Shown: one piece after another, positions 12,813 to 25,544 of the stretch | Layout: every line of letters starts with the position of its first letter | How positions within the stretch are numbered: the stretch's first letter is position 1 | Source: Euryodendron excelsum | Taxonomy: Eukaryota; Streptophyta; Magnoliopsida; Ericales; Pentaphylacaceae | Reading direction: 5' to 3' | Length of the DNA: 64,000 bases | Assembly (NCBI GenBank): GCA_033060915.1 | Contig: CM065379.1 | Coordinates: forward strand, 79,501 to 143,500 | Position numbers and translations under genes: made by a program | The notes under the pieces: model-generated | The model's database searches: none | The model's input: only the letters and a program-made list of their open reading frames with translations | Told to the model about the DNA's origin: nothing

Positions 12813-15800
12813 ATGCCGACATCAAACGATCGTTAAAGATGAGAAGTGAGTACAAATTTTCCTTACGAATGACAATTATTTATTTTGATATAAAATGACA
12901 AAATTGTCTTTTTGATAGAATTGATTCTAAGGTTTTCATTCGTTTTAGAGTTAAGTCCAAACCACATGTAATTATGTATTCATTTTTAAATTACATAGGG
13001 GCCATATGATTTTCACTTAAACTATAAGGAGCTAATATATAATTACTCCTTAAAATTCCCCTACATTTATTGTTGTTTTATTTGCATAGACCCACGTTCT
13101 AAACTCATAATATTTTGAACTGTTATTCAATTGAAGAAAACATTTCGTAATACCATGTTATTTGCTAGCTTTGTGTCAAAAATCAATAAATTCTGGATAA
13201 ATATATGGTTTCATCTTTGTTACCTAAAATTAAAGATTTAGTAGAGACATTTTTTTGTGAGATCCTGTTTGCTAAGTATCATATTTAGATTAATTACCTG
13301 CTTAATAGTGCATAATTTTTCTTAATGAAGGAACTTAAATAGCATGTTTTGATTGAAGCATGTCGTGTGAATAGTAATTCATTTTAAGCGTGATTAATTA
13401 GCTTGAAATTTAGTTTGAAGTTGACCTAAAACTGCCATCTGTACACTGTTTTCCAAGAATTTAGTTTATCTTTTACTGGACATAACTTCTTCACTTGAAA
13501 TAGATTTTAGACCCATGATCTATCAAAATAAAGATCTTTAAACCTATTTTCATATGAAACTGGTCTAGAACATAAATTTTGAGATTGAGGTGGGGTTAAT
13601 CTTAAGATATTCTTATTTCTATTGAATTAAATATCTTATTACTATTACTATAGGTATTGGTATTATGTGGAGATATCGCATACAACATACTTTGTTTGCT
13701 TAACTTGCATTGCACTGGATAAGTTAAATCATGGTGGACTAACTAATCGCTCTCTAAAAGGGTGACACTTAACCGCAAGTGCACGACCGCGATGTAATAA
13801 TAATTTCTCGTAAGTACGAGGTCGATCCCATAGAGAAGATGGTTTACGTAAATAAGAAAACTTACCGTGGATCAAAAATCTTAGAAAAAACACTCCAATA
13901 AACAAAAATTTGATTTTAGGTTGAGAAAAGATTTGTTATCTAATTTAAACTAAGAAATAAGGAACAAGTCCTGGAATCAATCGATCCAACCAATTGCGTC
14001 TCTTGGAATTTCGAAGGCGATAATTTAATAACTCAAATCCTTTGCCTACATCACGAGTCTCGAATTCGGAAGATTTAGAGATAAAACCAAGTGTTCTTCA
14101 AAACTTCAATTTCTAGAATAAAGGTTGTTAGAATCAAGGACGAGTACCATCAATTCGTGCAGCGCATATACTGAATATAGATTCACGCATAAACGTTACC
14201 AAATATAATCAAACGTCCAGGTTTCGAAGGTTACTAGAACGAAGAAGAAAAAGAAAAAAAACAAAAAAATTAACTTTAAAACCAAGAACATACCTCATTC
14301 GTTCATCCAAGATCTTCAATTGACCTTTACAATTGATTCCAATATGGAATCTAGCTACTCATTATAATCATAGATATGCAAAGTTGTATTGAAATATATT
14401 GAAAGACTAGGCAATCCGATTACAGGAATTGATAACTGAATGAAAGCTATAAATAAACTACTCTAATATAATCCTAAAACTACTCCTAAAACCCTAGAAA
14501 AATGTCAACCCTAATATCTCCTCAAAATAACAACAATCCCAGCTTATATAGGTAACAGAAATCCCGTTGCACCATTCGAACGAACTTTGAACACCAAATT
14601 TCCCATTCCAACAGACTTCTAACGCTCTTCAGACAGCTTTTATGCTCTCTGAATCTATCGAACAGTCTTCGGACTTAATTTTGGCGTGACATATACCATT
14701 CGAACACACTTCGAAGGCCTGTTAACTATTCGAACGCCACTATTCACCGTTCAAACTATACCGTTTGAACTCACTTCAGACACTACTATTCACCATTCGA
14801 ATTGTACTATTCACCGTTCAGACGCCTTCTCCAATTTTGCCCGAATTTTTCCTTTTTAAGCCAGAATTCCTAAAAACATACATAAGACTAAGTTAGTAAC
14901 GAATTAAGACTAAAACAACATAATTAAACATATTCTAAGGCTAACAAATAACTAATTAAAGCATGTACATTGCACTTTTAGAGCACAATCACTAACCTAA
15001 AGAATGTCATGGTAGACATTCTTAGATAACTTGTCAACCATAATTGGGCATTGTTATCAAACCAGTGTGTATATTTGGTGACATCAAACATTATATTGCA
15101 TAAGACATTTTTCATTAATGACTGTGATAGGTGTGTATGATTATATATTATTGAAAGGTTAATTATCTATTGGTGATTATTTAACAGTGTTTATGTAATA
15201 TTTGTTTTTTATAAGTTTGATTATCTTATTGAGCTAGATAACAAGAAACTCACACTCACACGGGTTATATTGCAGGTATAAATGATGAGATCCAGTTCAC
15301 TGCTTATGTTGTTGAGTTGATGAGTTTTGAGGAGCTCTACTAGTTTTGGGTTGTAGATCTTGTACATGATGTACATTTTTTGTGATAAATATTTTTGGAG
15401 TTTATTTACGTTTTCATTTTATAAATATCTATGGGAGTAGTTCAGTAATTACTTTTACAAATGTATGTTTATCAAAAATGGTTATAGGATTAATGATGTT
15501 GTCAATCTCTTTATAAAAAAATATTTGTGAGATTGTTAGTAGGTGAAGTTCGTAGATTGGTGACCTGTGCAGTTCACTCACCTTGATTGACATTTCCTTA
15601 GGTGTGAATGTGACGTTTTTCTAGACTATCTGCTAATTGATGTGACATTATTGTTAATTGGGATTTCAATCTCTTAATTAGAGTTAAAATCCTCGAGAAA
15701 TATATTTAATAAAATAAATTGTGGTCCTTTGGCCGAGTACTCGTGAGAAAATTTTGACCATGCCAAATTATCCGAGTACTCAAATATATAATTCAAATTT

Positions 15801-16779
15801 GAAAAATAAGCATAATTTACATGTTGCTCCTGTTATTCCCATTTCATCATACTAAACCGTGTTGATCGAAAGTATGCAAGTGTTCTTAGGGTAATGCCTA
15901 CTATTTCCATGCATAATTTCCTTTTTGTTTTTATAATGAATGATAGAAGAATATTCTAATCATGCTGGAGAATGAAACATGTTGATGAATAGACAGACAG
16001 TTTTTTGTGTTTGTTTTTTTCCTTGGGCTGTTAACTTGGAGGAAATTAGCTTAAGTTTTTGCACTTCTATTTTCTTAAACAAAAGAAATATATGGCAGTG
16101 ATTTTCTTCAAAAAACAAGTCACTTTGATGAGTCTTCTAATCAATGTGTTGGGACCTAACTCTGCTGCATTTTTAGCTTATATTCCCCTCAATTTTATTT
16201 GAGAAATTTTTGTATACAAATATTAGAAGTTTGTTTTATTTTTCCTAACATTTGATTGAAAATAATTTCCCTTTTTCCCCCTTTGTGATGGCAATGCAAA
16301 CGAACAAAATCCTTATTCTTCCCCCACATTTCAATCCATTTTTATCCTTCTCATTTCAACTCTAAGTGCCCTTATCCTGGTAAAGTACCAAAGCAAGAAC
16401 CATTTCCTATTTGAAACTCACTACAAAACTATGGTAGCCTCCATTACTGCCATATTTGTTTACACCATAACATTAGCAGCTGAAATAAAAGCGCAAACTC
16501 AAAAAACAAGCTATCATGTTGTTTGTGGTCGTATCAGTTTATTCTCCGGAGCTCTTGCCTCGATTTTACTTGTACTAATTATTGTCCCTATGTTTTGGTG
16601 ACTTCTTTTAATCTTATGGGGCATCTTCCTCATAAGGTTATTACGTGACTCATTTATAGCACTGTTTTACCAAGCATTGTTGAATGTGTTACACATGCTC
16701 ATGATGGATCATAATTTGAGGGAGCAACTCGACACAACATTTTCATCTATGGAATCGTCATGCAAAGAAGCTAAATAAT
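12813..16779 (+). pseudogene. Dead copy of the four-helix membrane-protein gene
   Basis: Paralogue of the intact gene at 44008-45577. The exon 1 remnant is 12813-12845: it starts ATGCCG and ends GAGAA before a GTGAGT donor, but is 33 instead of 41 bases, so the frame is lost. The exon 2 remnant is about 16295-16779. The acceptor AG of the intact copy has become AA (16293-16294). A Trp codon (residue 117 of the intact protein) is now TGA at 16599-16601, and the N-terminal part has further changes. Downstream of the stop the frame stays readable to a TAA at 16777-16779 and keeps ALLNVLHMLMMDHNLR, identical to the intact copy. The intron is about 3.4 kb against 1.07 kb, through a solo LTR and a further roughly 1.1 kb of extra DNA. 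Confidence 0.85.
13744..14991. mobile_element. Solo LTR (1,248 bp), related to the LTRs at 31.5 and 36.8 kb
   Basis: Flanked by a perfect 5-bp direct repeat CTAAC (13739-13743 and 14992-14996). The last bases read TTTTAGAGCACAATCA and the first TAATCGCTCTCTAAAAG, an imperfect inverted repeat consistent with TG...CA termini with one transition. It contains repeated blocks resembling ACTATTCACCGTTC, as do the LTRs of the nested element at 31480-38492. No PBS or internal region follows, so it is a recombination-derived solo LTR. Confidence 0.75.
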
Positions 16780-18799
16780 GTTTTTACCTATTTGTTCCTT
16801 GGTTGTATATACTTTTTTTTAATCTCTAAGTTGATGTACATATAGTCTTCTAAATTTGTTTGAATGAAGTTCTCTTCTTGGTAAAAGAAATATATATTGT
16901 CAAATAAAATTCCTCCTCAGATGTAGTTTGGGGTAATGTAAGGCCATGGAGAATCAACCTTTCCATTTCACTGTAACTAATAGCCTGTAAGGAAATTGAG
17001 GGAGAGAAGGGAAAGGAAAGAAAATGAAAGAAAATATGAAGAAAAATTATTTTTCCTTCCTTGTTTTGTTTTGTGAAGCAAATTTGAAGAAAGTGAAAGG
17101 AAAGAATAGAGAGAACAATTTAAAATTTTTCTTTCATTTCCCTTTCGTTTTGCTCTTAGGTAAAATCAAATAGGAAAAGAAAAGTAAAAGTGATTTTTCC
17201 TTCTCTTGCCAAACAAGCCCTAAACATTGATTAATATGTAATGTGAATTATGATTAGCACATTCGTAATATGTATCTTGTTATGTTTGTTGTTGGGTTCA
17301 AGTCTCGTAATTGGGTTTGCTTTTTTGCTATGCTTGTAATTGTTACCAACAAAACAGAAACATACATACGCTGTGAACAGAGTAGACAAAAACCGTGAAT
17401 AAAAAAAATTAAAGTACAATTACAGGTCTTATTAAGTATGGTTATCCAATCTTTGGGCTTTCAATTGCTAATTCTGAAAATGGTTTGAACCCTTCCATGA
17501 ACCCAATGAAGGACTGCTTTTCCAATCTCATCATAAGGGTGGCAATGGGTCTTATCAATTGGGTTTAGATGGTGTTATTTTCAGTCTAAGCCAGCCTGTT
17601 TAGTTATCGGATCAAGTGGCCTGGAATCAAATTCAACAATTAAAATTGCAAAAAACCTTGACATACACATTTTTATGCATTTATTCAAACTATTTCATTT
17701 TAAATTAAATAATGTGTTAGGATTGAAACTTATAAATTAATAATGATGTAAGATTCGGAGAATTGTTAGGCTGCTTTAGGTCACACACTCGGTTACGATT
17801 TTTTAGAAGCTATCGATACCGCATTTCACAAATTGATTCTGAAAATTGTTTTTGTCAAAACTATATTTGGTAGACAAAGTTCGTAACCTATTTTCAAAAA
17901 TTTCTTTTGAAAACACTTCAGTTTTAGGAACAATGTAAAAGTTATTTTTTTAGTTTCCAAAACTTGGTTTCATGCCAAAAATCACAAAAATACAATTTTT
18001 TTTTCCTAGAACACGTAACCCAACAAGGCCATAATTTCTTCTATGACAACCTTAAAATAAAATGACCCGTTGGAAGGCTCTCACCTCGTGCCTAGCCAAT
18101 TTATAAACTGAGTTGAAAGATGTTAAACCAAACTCAGCCAATGTATTTTAAACGATCACAAATCTAAACCCAAACTTCAAAACAAGAGCCTGTTTGATCG
18201 GATAGAGGGATTTGACTAAAAAATTGCCACCAATCTCGTGCTGAAATTATTAGTTCTGGGAATATTAGTATTTTTCTTTTTCCGATATTGGAAATACAAA
18301 AAAGAGGAAATAAAATTTACACAAAATTGTAATGGTTATTGAAATGTCCTATTTTTTTCATTTTTGGGTGATTGCAAAAAGTTTCTTACTAGAAACCTAA
18401 TTCAACAACTAATACTTCTATAACATTGAGTGGTTGGTTCAATTGTACGAACTCGAATTTTTTTGCTCAAAATTTGGGTTCCACTCTCCAAAACTGCTCA
18501 ACAGAGCTAAACATACTCTTTATAAGTGGAATCTAAGCTTCGACCCTGACATAAGTGCGATGAGGTCTCCTGCAGATGACTGTGTGATGTTGAAGGGTAA
18601 TGCTCCGTAATGAATATGTGAAATAGTCTACCTTATGCATATCTATTTTTAGAGCCAAAAAAAATTAATAATAATAATACATCTCTTGGTCAAAAAAATT
18701 AGCAAATGAATCTCAAGTCTAACATGGTAGAGTCAAGAATAATAAGATATACACAACAAGAACCATCTATAAAAGAGCCTAACTTTTAATGATCTCTCG

Positions 18800-20440
18800 A
18801 CGAATGTATAGAGTAACTAAATTTGCATATTCATTTTAAGTATAAAAAAAACTACAATAGACTTAGACATCATAATTCAAATTTCAACACCATTAAAAAA
18901 GAAAAGAATAACCAAAAATCAAAATTGATTTTTTTTATAAAAAAATTCCTTACATAATTTTAAAATAAAATACTGCATCAAAATGATGTGACTTTCATAC
19001 AAGATAGCAAACAATGGTGAATGCTTTAGTTTGAAATGAACATGGCATTAATATAAAATAAATAAATAAAAATTCTATCCATAAAAGATAGCAACCAAAA
19101 GCAATTGACGGATTCATGTGGAACCATGATAGGCTCTGATTCACAAGAACCAAAGGCTCAAATCTCATGTCGGGTCTTCTCTCTCAACGACTTACCCAAA
19201 GGCTGTTGACCGAAAACGTCGCGCAGGTTCCTCATAGGATACCCGCCGTTTTTTGTGAATTCGCACCCAAGTTTTCAACTTTTCAGCTAAAAAACTCATA
19301 AAATATTCAAAAACTTATTAAAACAAATGGAGTAACAGTATCGGACATTTAACACTTGTACAGGCACGTGGGTGTAGAATTCTTTTTGACATATTTTTGG
19401 ACATTTATTCAACAAAAATATTAGTAATTTGGCACAAATTTAACAAAAATATCTAGTAATTTGGATAAATTCTTCAAAGTCTTGGCCCTCGCCTCCCGAA
19501 GCAGACGTCTCGATATAAAAGGCTTCTGAAAAATTGTGGGATACAAGTAAAAAGGCACTTCGGACAAAACAAAATCTAGGTAATTTCTGAAGCATTTCCA
19601 AACTCATCTCCTTATCAAATTTTCATTATCATAAATGAGATCATTACATGTGCGCTCATTGTCACCAGGTATTAAAAGGATCTCAAATCTTTTTTTGTAA
19701 TCCAAAAGTAAATGATATATATATATATATATAACACAAATTAGACAGATAAGTTTTTTTTTTATTTTTCATTATAGAGTGTCCAGATATTTGATAGACT
19801 ATTTTCTTGAGCTCAGAGCCCCCTATTGCAACTTGAGTATTACAAGTTCAAAACACAAAAATAACCTCTTCTGATACGGGTTAAGAATATGTTCATGTAA
19901 CTATCCTCATACTCCATAATGACACGAGCCTCATGCACTGCTTTCTTTTTTTTTTCAAAATAAATCTTCAACCTGTATCCTCAAGTCTAAAAAATAATTA
20001 TCTTGGCCGAAATATATTTTATACAACTACAAATTGGTTTTCAGGAGCATATCTAAGAAAGAACGATGGAAAGGTAGCCATTAATTTTTAGATGACCAAC
20101 ATTTTGATTCTTGGTAGAGAGGTATATATTTCTTTGGAAGGTGGTAAGAGATTTTTTAGAAATAATATATATATCATCATCTATGTAATTTTCTCTAATT
20201 CCCCAAAAAAATATTTAAAATAGTATCTGTCCACATTGGAACCGTATCTCACCCAAAATCCCATATGTTTTGACTAGTAATCTTAGAATTGCAAGATAAT
20301 TATCATTTAGGCAACATATGAAGAACTAACAAAATAAATGAGTAGATACAAATGAACTAACAGAGCTTACAACTAAAAATTGAACGTTTAGACGTATTAT
20401 TATACTTAATGGTGGAGCCAGAAAACTTTCTTAGGGGGCA
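18800..20440. other. Gene-free AT-rich region
   Basis: No gene recognised. It contains short AT dinucleotide tracts near 19712-19731. It ends at the left target duplication of the Tat element. Confidence 0.5.
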
Positions 20441-20445
20441 ACTAT

Positions 20446-21074
20446 TGGTGATGATGGTTTTCCGACCAGACCAAGGGCCGTATTGTCTGTCGACCGGCAC
20501 CGACTAGACCACGCATTTCTTATGCCATCTTTCCTTTGCCTGACCAGGTCTCTCAAAGGTTCGTCATCGACCTCCCGAGCAGAATGGATTCCTGGAACTG
20601 TACTCTGATCGGGTCTGCCCCCGACCGTGTCAATAGAGCCCATGCCTAACATCGGACACCTTAGCATACATTAGGGGCGTGGGCGTGGGGTGTACTAGCA
20701 ACAATCGTTATACCTTTGACACCGTTCTGACACACGCCACCCTGGAGTGTAGGGATGACCCTCTCAAGTGTTCTGACACCGCTCTGACCCTCCAACTGGA
20801 GACCGCCACGTGGAGAAACTACCTACCACTCCCATGTAGGCATACAAGGGGAATACTCAACACCTTCGCAGGTACACTAAGACACAACTCAAAAGGGAAC
20901 CCTAAGACATTATCTTTCTCTCTATCAACTTGATCTCTTTGAATTTAACTTGAACACCGGAGGGCCTTTGGCTGCCACCACACCGGTGGGCCTAGTGTAG
21001 GAAATCACCAACCAGCTAGAGGGAATTTCATCTCGGACCTAGGAGCAAGCCACCACGAGTTTGCTGCATCATTA
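20446..21074 (+). repeat. 5' LTR of the Tat-like element
   Basis: 629 bp and colinear with 42349-42977 without net length difference. It starts TGGTGATG; its last two bases are TA where the 3' LTR has CA, a single transition at the terminus. Confidence 0.92.
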
Positions 21075-21076
21075 GC

Positions 21077-21094
21077 TGGCGCCGTCTGTGGGAA
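21077..21094 (+). other. Primer binding site of the Tat-like element
   Basis: TGGCGCCGTCTGTGGGAA begins two bases after the 5' LTR. A PBS of this kind, starting with the complement of a tRNA 3' CCA end, is common in plant Gypsy elements. I did not assign the tRNA. Confidence 0.85.
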
Positions 21095-21163
21095 CGACTA
21101 TCCTTGTGGCGTTTCATAGTCTTGACTAGGTTTGGGATTAGCACCCTCCTAGAAGGAAACACA

Positions 21164-22669
21164 ATGGCCGATTCCAGCGTGGAAAAGATAGCCGCCTTGG
21201 AGAAGACGGTGGCTAACATGATGGCCAACATGCAACAATTGGCCCGTAGAAATGCAGAGTTGCTTCAACGAACACCTGTCCCTCCAGTAGAGATTCCGCC
21301 GCTGCCCAACCCATCGGCGGCAAAACAAGAGGAGCAGGAGGTTGACAAGGAGCCTTCCATTCGCCCCAACGGCAACGAAAATGGCAACGGAGGACAGGTT
21401 GAGGACCCTCTCCTCCGCTGTGAGCCCCACAACGAAGAAGCGCAAACCAGCCATGCCATCCTGTCGAGAACCGAGATGGTAGGAGACAAACCGGAGAGTT
21501 CCCATGCATGGGACGAACAACTGAGAGCCATGCAAGCCCAGATGGCAAGAATTTTGGCCGCTGTGGAGGCCAAGGCTCCAAACACCGTAGACGCCCTCAT
21601 TGGCTGCACGGCTTCACCATTCACACAGAAGGTGATGGACTACCCGCTCCCCCCAAAGTTCAAAGTGCTGACTTTGGACGCGGTCGACGGATCCAAAGAC
21701 CCAGTGGACCACTTGGAGACATTCAAGGCGCTCATGCACCTGCAGGCAGTGCTGGATAAGATCATGTGCAGAGCTTTCCCAATCACGTTGAAGGGTTCGG
21801 CACGAACCTGGTTCAATAAAATCAAACCAGCGACGATCTCCACTTTCAAAGAACTTAGCAAGCTCTTTTTGAGCCACTATATCGGGGCCTAGAGGCAAAG
21901 GAGGCCCGTGGCGTACTTATTGACTGTGAGGCAGAAGGAGGAGATGTTACGGGAGTATGTGGGGAGGTTCAACCAGGAGACTCTGGCCGTGGATGACAAG
22001 GTAGCCGTCGCGGCGTTCATGAGCGGCCTAAGAAGTGGAAAACTCCTCTTCTCCTTACCGAAGAAGTCGCCCCAAGATATGGCCGAATTGATGCTTCGTG
22101 CTCAGAAGCACATGAATACCGAAGATGCCATAAGCGCTAGGCGAGACAACGACGAAGGAAGCTGCTCGCACCCTGAGAAGAAGAGGTCGAGTGGTACCTC
22201 GAACGAGGAAAGGGAGACCAAGACGAGCAGGACTAGTAACCGGGCTAAGAGCCGGGGGGAAGAAAGACGTGAACATTACTGCGGTTTAGATCGCACGTTC
22301 ACCCCGCTCACAGCAAAATTGAAAGCTGTGTTGATGGAGATCAGGGATGACCCGGATCTGAAATGGCCCGAACCTCTGAAAACGCCCTCAAGCATGAGGA
22401 ACAGAAGGAGGTACTGCTAGTTTCACCGCGATCATGGCCATGACACAGAGGATTGTACTGACTTAAAGCAACAGATCCAGGATCTAATTAAACGGGGAAG
22501 ACTCAGTCGTTACGTGGCTAGCCGAGATCGAACACGGGGAGAACGACGTAGCCCTGCACAGAAAGAAACTACCACCCAGCCCATTGGAGAGATAAGGGTC
22601 ACTGTAGGAGGATTCGCTAGAGGAGGGGAGTCCTCTTCAACAAGGAAGAAGCACGTTCGAGACGTCTAA
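21164..22669 (+). pseudogene. gag: gag of the Tat-like element (three in-frame stops)
   Basis: Capsid/nucleocapsid precursor. The chosen ATG gives MADSSVEKIAALEKTV, a coiled-coil-like N-terminus. The retrotransposon gag core follows, with DGSKDPVDHLETFKALM and, past the first stop, YVGRFNQETLAVDD and AFMSGLRSG. A zinc-knuckle-like segment reads RYC-stop-FHRDHGHDTEDC. The stops at 21890-21892 and 22418-22420 (TAG) and 22667-22669 (TAA) fall in the same frame, and each fits a former CAG or CAA Gln codon. The frame runs straight on into protease, so gag and pol were one polyprotein. Confidence 0.88.
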
Positions 22670-22684
22670 ACCGAGACAGAAATA

Positions 22685-23326
22685 ATGTTGGTCAGGACAG
22701 CCAGCAAGAAGACGAAGACCGAAGGCCTCGTGATCACCTTCACAGAGGAAGAAGCCGCCGAGCTGCACCAGCCACACGATGACCCATTGCTCGTCTCCGC
22801 GGTAATCTCCAACTTCAAAACTTGGAGAATCTTAATCGACAATGGCAACTCGGCCGACATCCTGTTTTGGGGAGCTTTCGAGAAGATGCAAATCGGCAGA
22901 GAGAAGCTGAAGCCAGTCAACTCCCCCCTAGTCGGCTTTACTGGAGATCGGGTGATCCCTCTCAAGTCTATCACCTTGCCAGTGACCCTTGGGGAGAAAC
23001 CACACTGGACAACGAAAATGGTCCATTTCTTGGTCGTGGATTGCCCATCAGCATACAACGTCATCATTGGCTGCACCGCTCTGAACCAGTTCAAGGTAGT
23101 CACTTCCACGTACCATCTCCAGATCAAGTTCCCGACCGACACTAGGGTCGGATGCGCCAGGGGTGACCAGAAGGAGGCACGGGAATGTTACATGGCTTCC
23201 TTGAAAGGGCAACCCAACAAAGAAACCTTGGTCATCGAAGAACTCGAGCCAAGGGACGAAGAAGAAGTCAGAAGGGGCGAGCCCGCAGAAGAACTGGAAG
23301 ATGTCCCAGTCGGGGCTCAAGAGTAG
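22685..23326 (+). pseudogene. Protease region of the Tat-like element
   Basis: Aspartic-protease-like segment in the same frame as gag. The active-site region reads RILIDNGNSADILF, where the family usually has D-S/T-G or a similar tripeptide; the second core is YNVIIGCTALNQFK. It is followed by a charged linker rich in Glu and closed by a TAG at 23324-23326, again fitting a Gln codon. The processing role is assigned from family position between gag and RT. Confidence 0.82.
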
Positions 23327-23793
23327 AACAGAATAGTGAACATCGGGGTTGTCGCACCCGAAGAGTTGAAGCAGTAGCTGCACAGGTTCCTGAGGGACAA
23401 TGCTGACGTGTTCGCTTGGTCTCACGAGGATATGCCTGGTATTGACACACGAGTAGCTACTCATTACTTGAACATTGACCTTGAGGCCAGGCCGGTCAAA
23501 CAGAAGAGAAGGAACTTTGCGCCGGACAAGAATGATGCGGTTGCTGAGGAAGCAGAGAAGCTGGTGCAGGCAAAGTTCATAAGAGAAGTGCATTACCCCA
23601 CTTGGCTCTCCAACGCTGTCATGGTCAAGAAGTCTAATAGGAAATAGTGGATGTGCGTTGACTTTACCGACCTGAACAAAGCGTGCCCAAAGGACAGTTT
23701 TCCCCTGCCAACCATCGACCTCCTCGTCCGACTGCAGGGTATGAAATACTAACTTTTATAGTTGTTTTTTCAGGCTATAACCAGATTCGGATG
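23327..23793 (+). pseudogene. pol: Reverse transcriptase, N-terminal part
   Basis: Shows HRFLRDNADVFAWSHEDMPG, a connector typical of this clade, then VKQKRRNFAPDKNDAVAEE, VMVKKSNRK and CVDFTDLNKACPKDSFPLP. Stops at 23375-23377 and 23645-23647 fit Gln and Trp codons. A small deletion near 23736 shifts the frame; the next part reads TAGYEILTFIVVFSGYNQIRM. The first catalytic Asp of RT, expected in an FMDAFSGYNQI-type motif, is Val here (GTT). The domain is then split by the solo LTR at 23794. Confidence 0.88.
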
Positions 23794-23992
23794 TGTAAGC
23801 ACCCCATTTTGACCGTTCGGCAGTCTACGATCCGTCCAGACTCATACTCAAGTCAATATGGGCGTATTCCAATCGAAATCAACTCTCTAAGTCTAATCCT
23901 GTCTATTCATCGCTTCGCGAGCCTCGCCAGACCCAAATACAGACAAAATGACCAAAATGCCCCTGGGGGCATCGTTCGGTCCAATTTCAAAT

Positions 23993-24218
23993 CAGGCACG
24001 TCTTTCCGAAGATGGTAAGTCCCCTTTCCATTTCCAACAGGCGCGTCTTTCCGAAGACGGTAAGTCCCCTTTTCCATTTCCAACAGGCGCGTCTTTCCAA
24101 AGACGGTAAGTCCCCTTTCCAATCCTATCAGGCACCTCTTTCTGAAGATGGTAAGTCCCCTTTCCAATTCCAACAGGCACGTCTTTCCGAAGACGGTAAG
24201 TCCCCTTTCTAATTTCAA
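23993..24218. repeat. 45-bp tandem repeat, five units
   Basis: Five imperfect units, each starting CAGGCRCSTCTTTC and containing GAAGAYGGTAAGTCCCC. They lie in the 5' part of the long solo LTR. The open frames through them are products of the repeat. Confidence 0.85.
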
Positions 24219-25536
24219 TTTCAATCCCTCTCTCGAGACAGTTGATTCCTAGAGACGGTAATTCCATCCAATCCGGCACGTTTTTCGAAAAAAATCTCTT
24301 TGGAATGGTAAGTCCCTTTAAACCTGTCGACCGGGACGAGACCCGAAGTCCCCTAGATGGAAGAACGGTCCACCTTTGGCGCCTGCTAGCCCGCCAATGC
24401 AGAAATATCCATTTAGGCACACCTTTCGAGAAAGTTTATTCTCATGTGCTAAGTCCCTTTAGCAGCTTCTCGAGATTAGGCAGTCTCGAGAATGATCACA
24501 AACCGTCAGGGTAGCGGAAATACTGGCAAACATCGCAACCGTCAAAGTAGAGGAAATACTCACAAACAGGTCGATATAGGGAATTGCCAACAAACCCCAG
24601 TATCACGAGACCACCGTCAGAGTGGCAGAAACACTCAAAACCCAGGTCAATACCGGTGCTTGCTAGCCCACTTTGGTGAAAAATGACTAAATTGCCCCTA
24701 CGACCATTTTTCGACATGTTTCTCGAGAGCACACCTGAGTCCTCAGAACGATAAGTCCACCTTTCTAGATCGTCCTAAAGATGATCTGGCATGATTAGGT
24801 GCCCTCCCAGTCCGTTTCGATTCAATTCCGAGACTTTTCGGTCAAGATGATCATTTTGCCCCTAGGCATCCGAATGCCCTAGGAACCACACTAGCCCTAG
24901 GTATCAAACCGGTAACTTCCTGAGAATGCTTCTTATAGTATTCTCAATCTTTCTTTACCTTTCCGAATCATTCCGAGTCAGTTCCGGCAAACCCGGTGCA
25001 AAATGATCGTTTTGCCCCTAGTGGGCCGGTTACCTTTTCTGACTACATCGGATCTGGATATCAAACCGGCAACCTTTGGGAACATTCTGAATAATGTTTT
25101 CAAATCTCGAATCTTCTTTTGGGACGTTACAAGTCCGTCTCGGCAGCTTTCCAATACAGTTGACCGTTTTGCCCCAAATGGCCCGGTCAACCCTTCTGAC
25201 ATATCTTATCTTCATTTTTCAAGTCAAATACCTCTGGGACACTGTTCTAAGTGTTCCTGCCCTTTTCCGGCCTTCTGGGCCATTCCTGGTCCCTTAAATC
25301 ATTCCCGGACTTTCCAAAGTGCTAGTGAAGCCAGGCTAAAAATTGCATGGTAGTCACTAGTACAGGCGCCCAAATCTTTCCAAGATACGTTACTTGCCGA
25401 CCTTAAAACTTTTCTAACTGGCTGGCGCCACTAGTAATGGCGCCAAGCCAAGAAATGGCCTGGCATCATTCCTAGTGGCGCCAAGAGGAAATTTGGCCTA
25501 GCGCTATTGCAACAGGCGCCAGGTCTATCCCATCTC

Positions 25537-25544
25537 TATAAATA
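25537..25544 (+). promoter_or_regulatory. TATA box of the long LTR promoter
   Basis: TATAAATA lies about 1.74 kb into the LTR and is followed within 60-150 bases by sequence rich in AACCCTA blocks, as in a U3-R junction. It gives the plus strand as the likely direction of transcription. Confidence 0.5.

Larger units (their letters stand above)
12475..18790. repeat. Segmental duplication carrying the dead membrane-protein gene
   Basis: Collinear similarity to about 43585-49205. The matching parts are: promoter sequence (around 12481-12545 versus 43765-43850), exon 1 (12813 versus 44008), intron end (15750-16290 versus 44540-45115), exon 2, and distal blocks at 18100-18420 versus 48545-48860 and 18710-18790 versus 49140-49205. 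Order and orientation agree, so this is one duplication event followed by divergence and insertions. Confidence 0.72.

Noticed and set aside
21149..21624. Four long minus-strand frames over gag
   Set aside because: They are shadows of the gag frame in GC-rich DNA. The plus strand gives the recognisable gag domain; the minus frames show no family motif.
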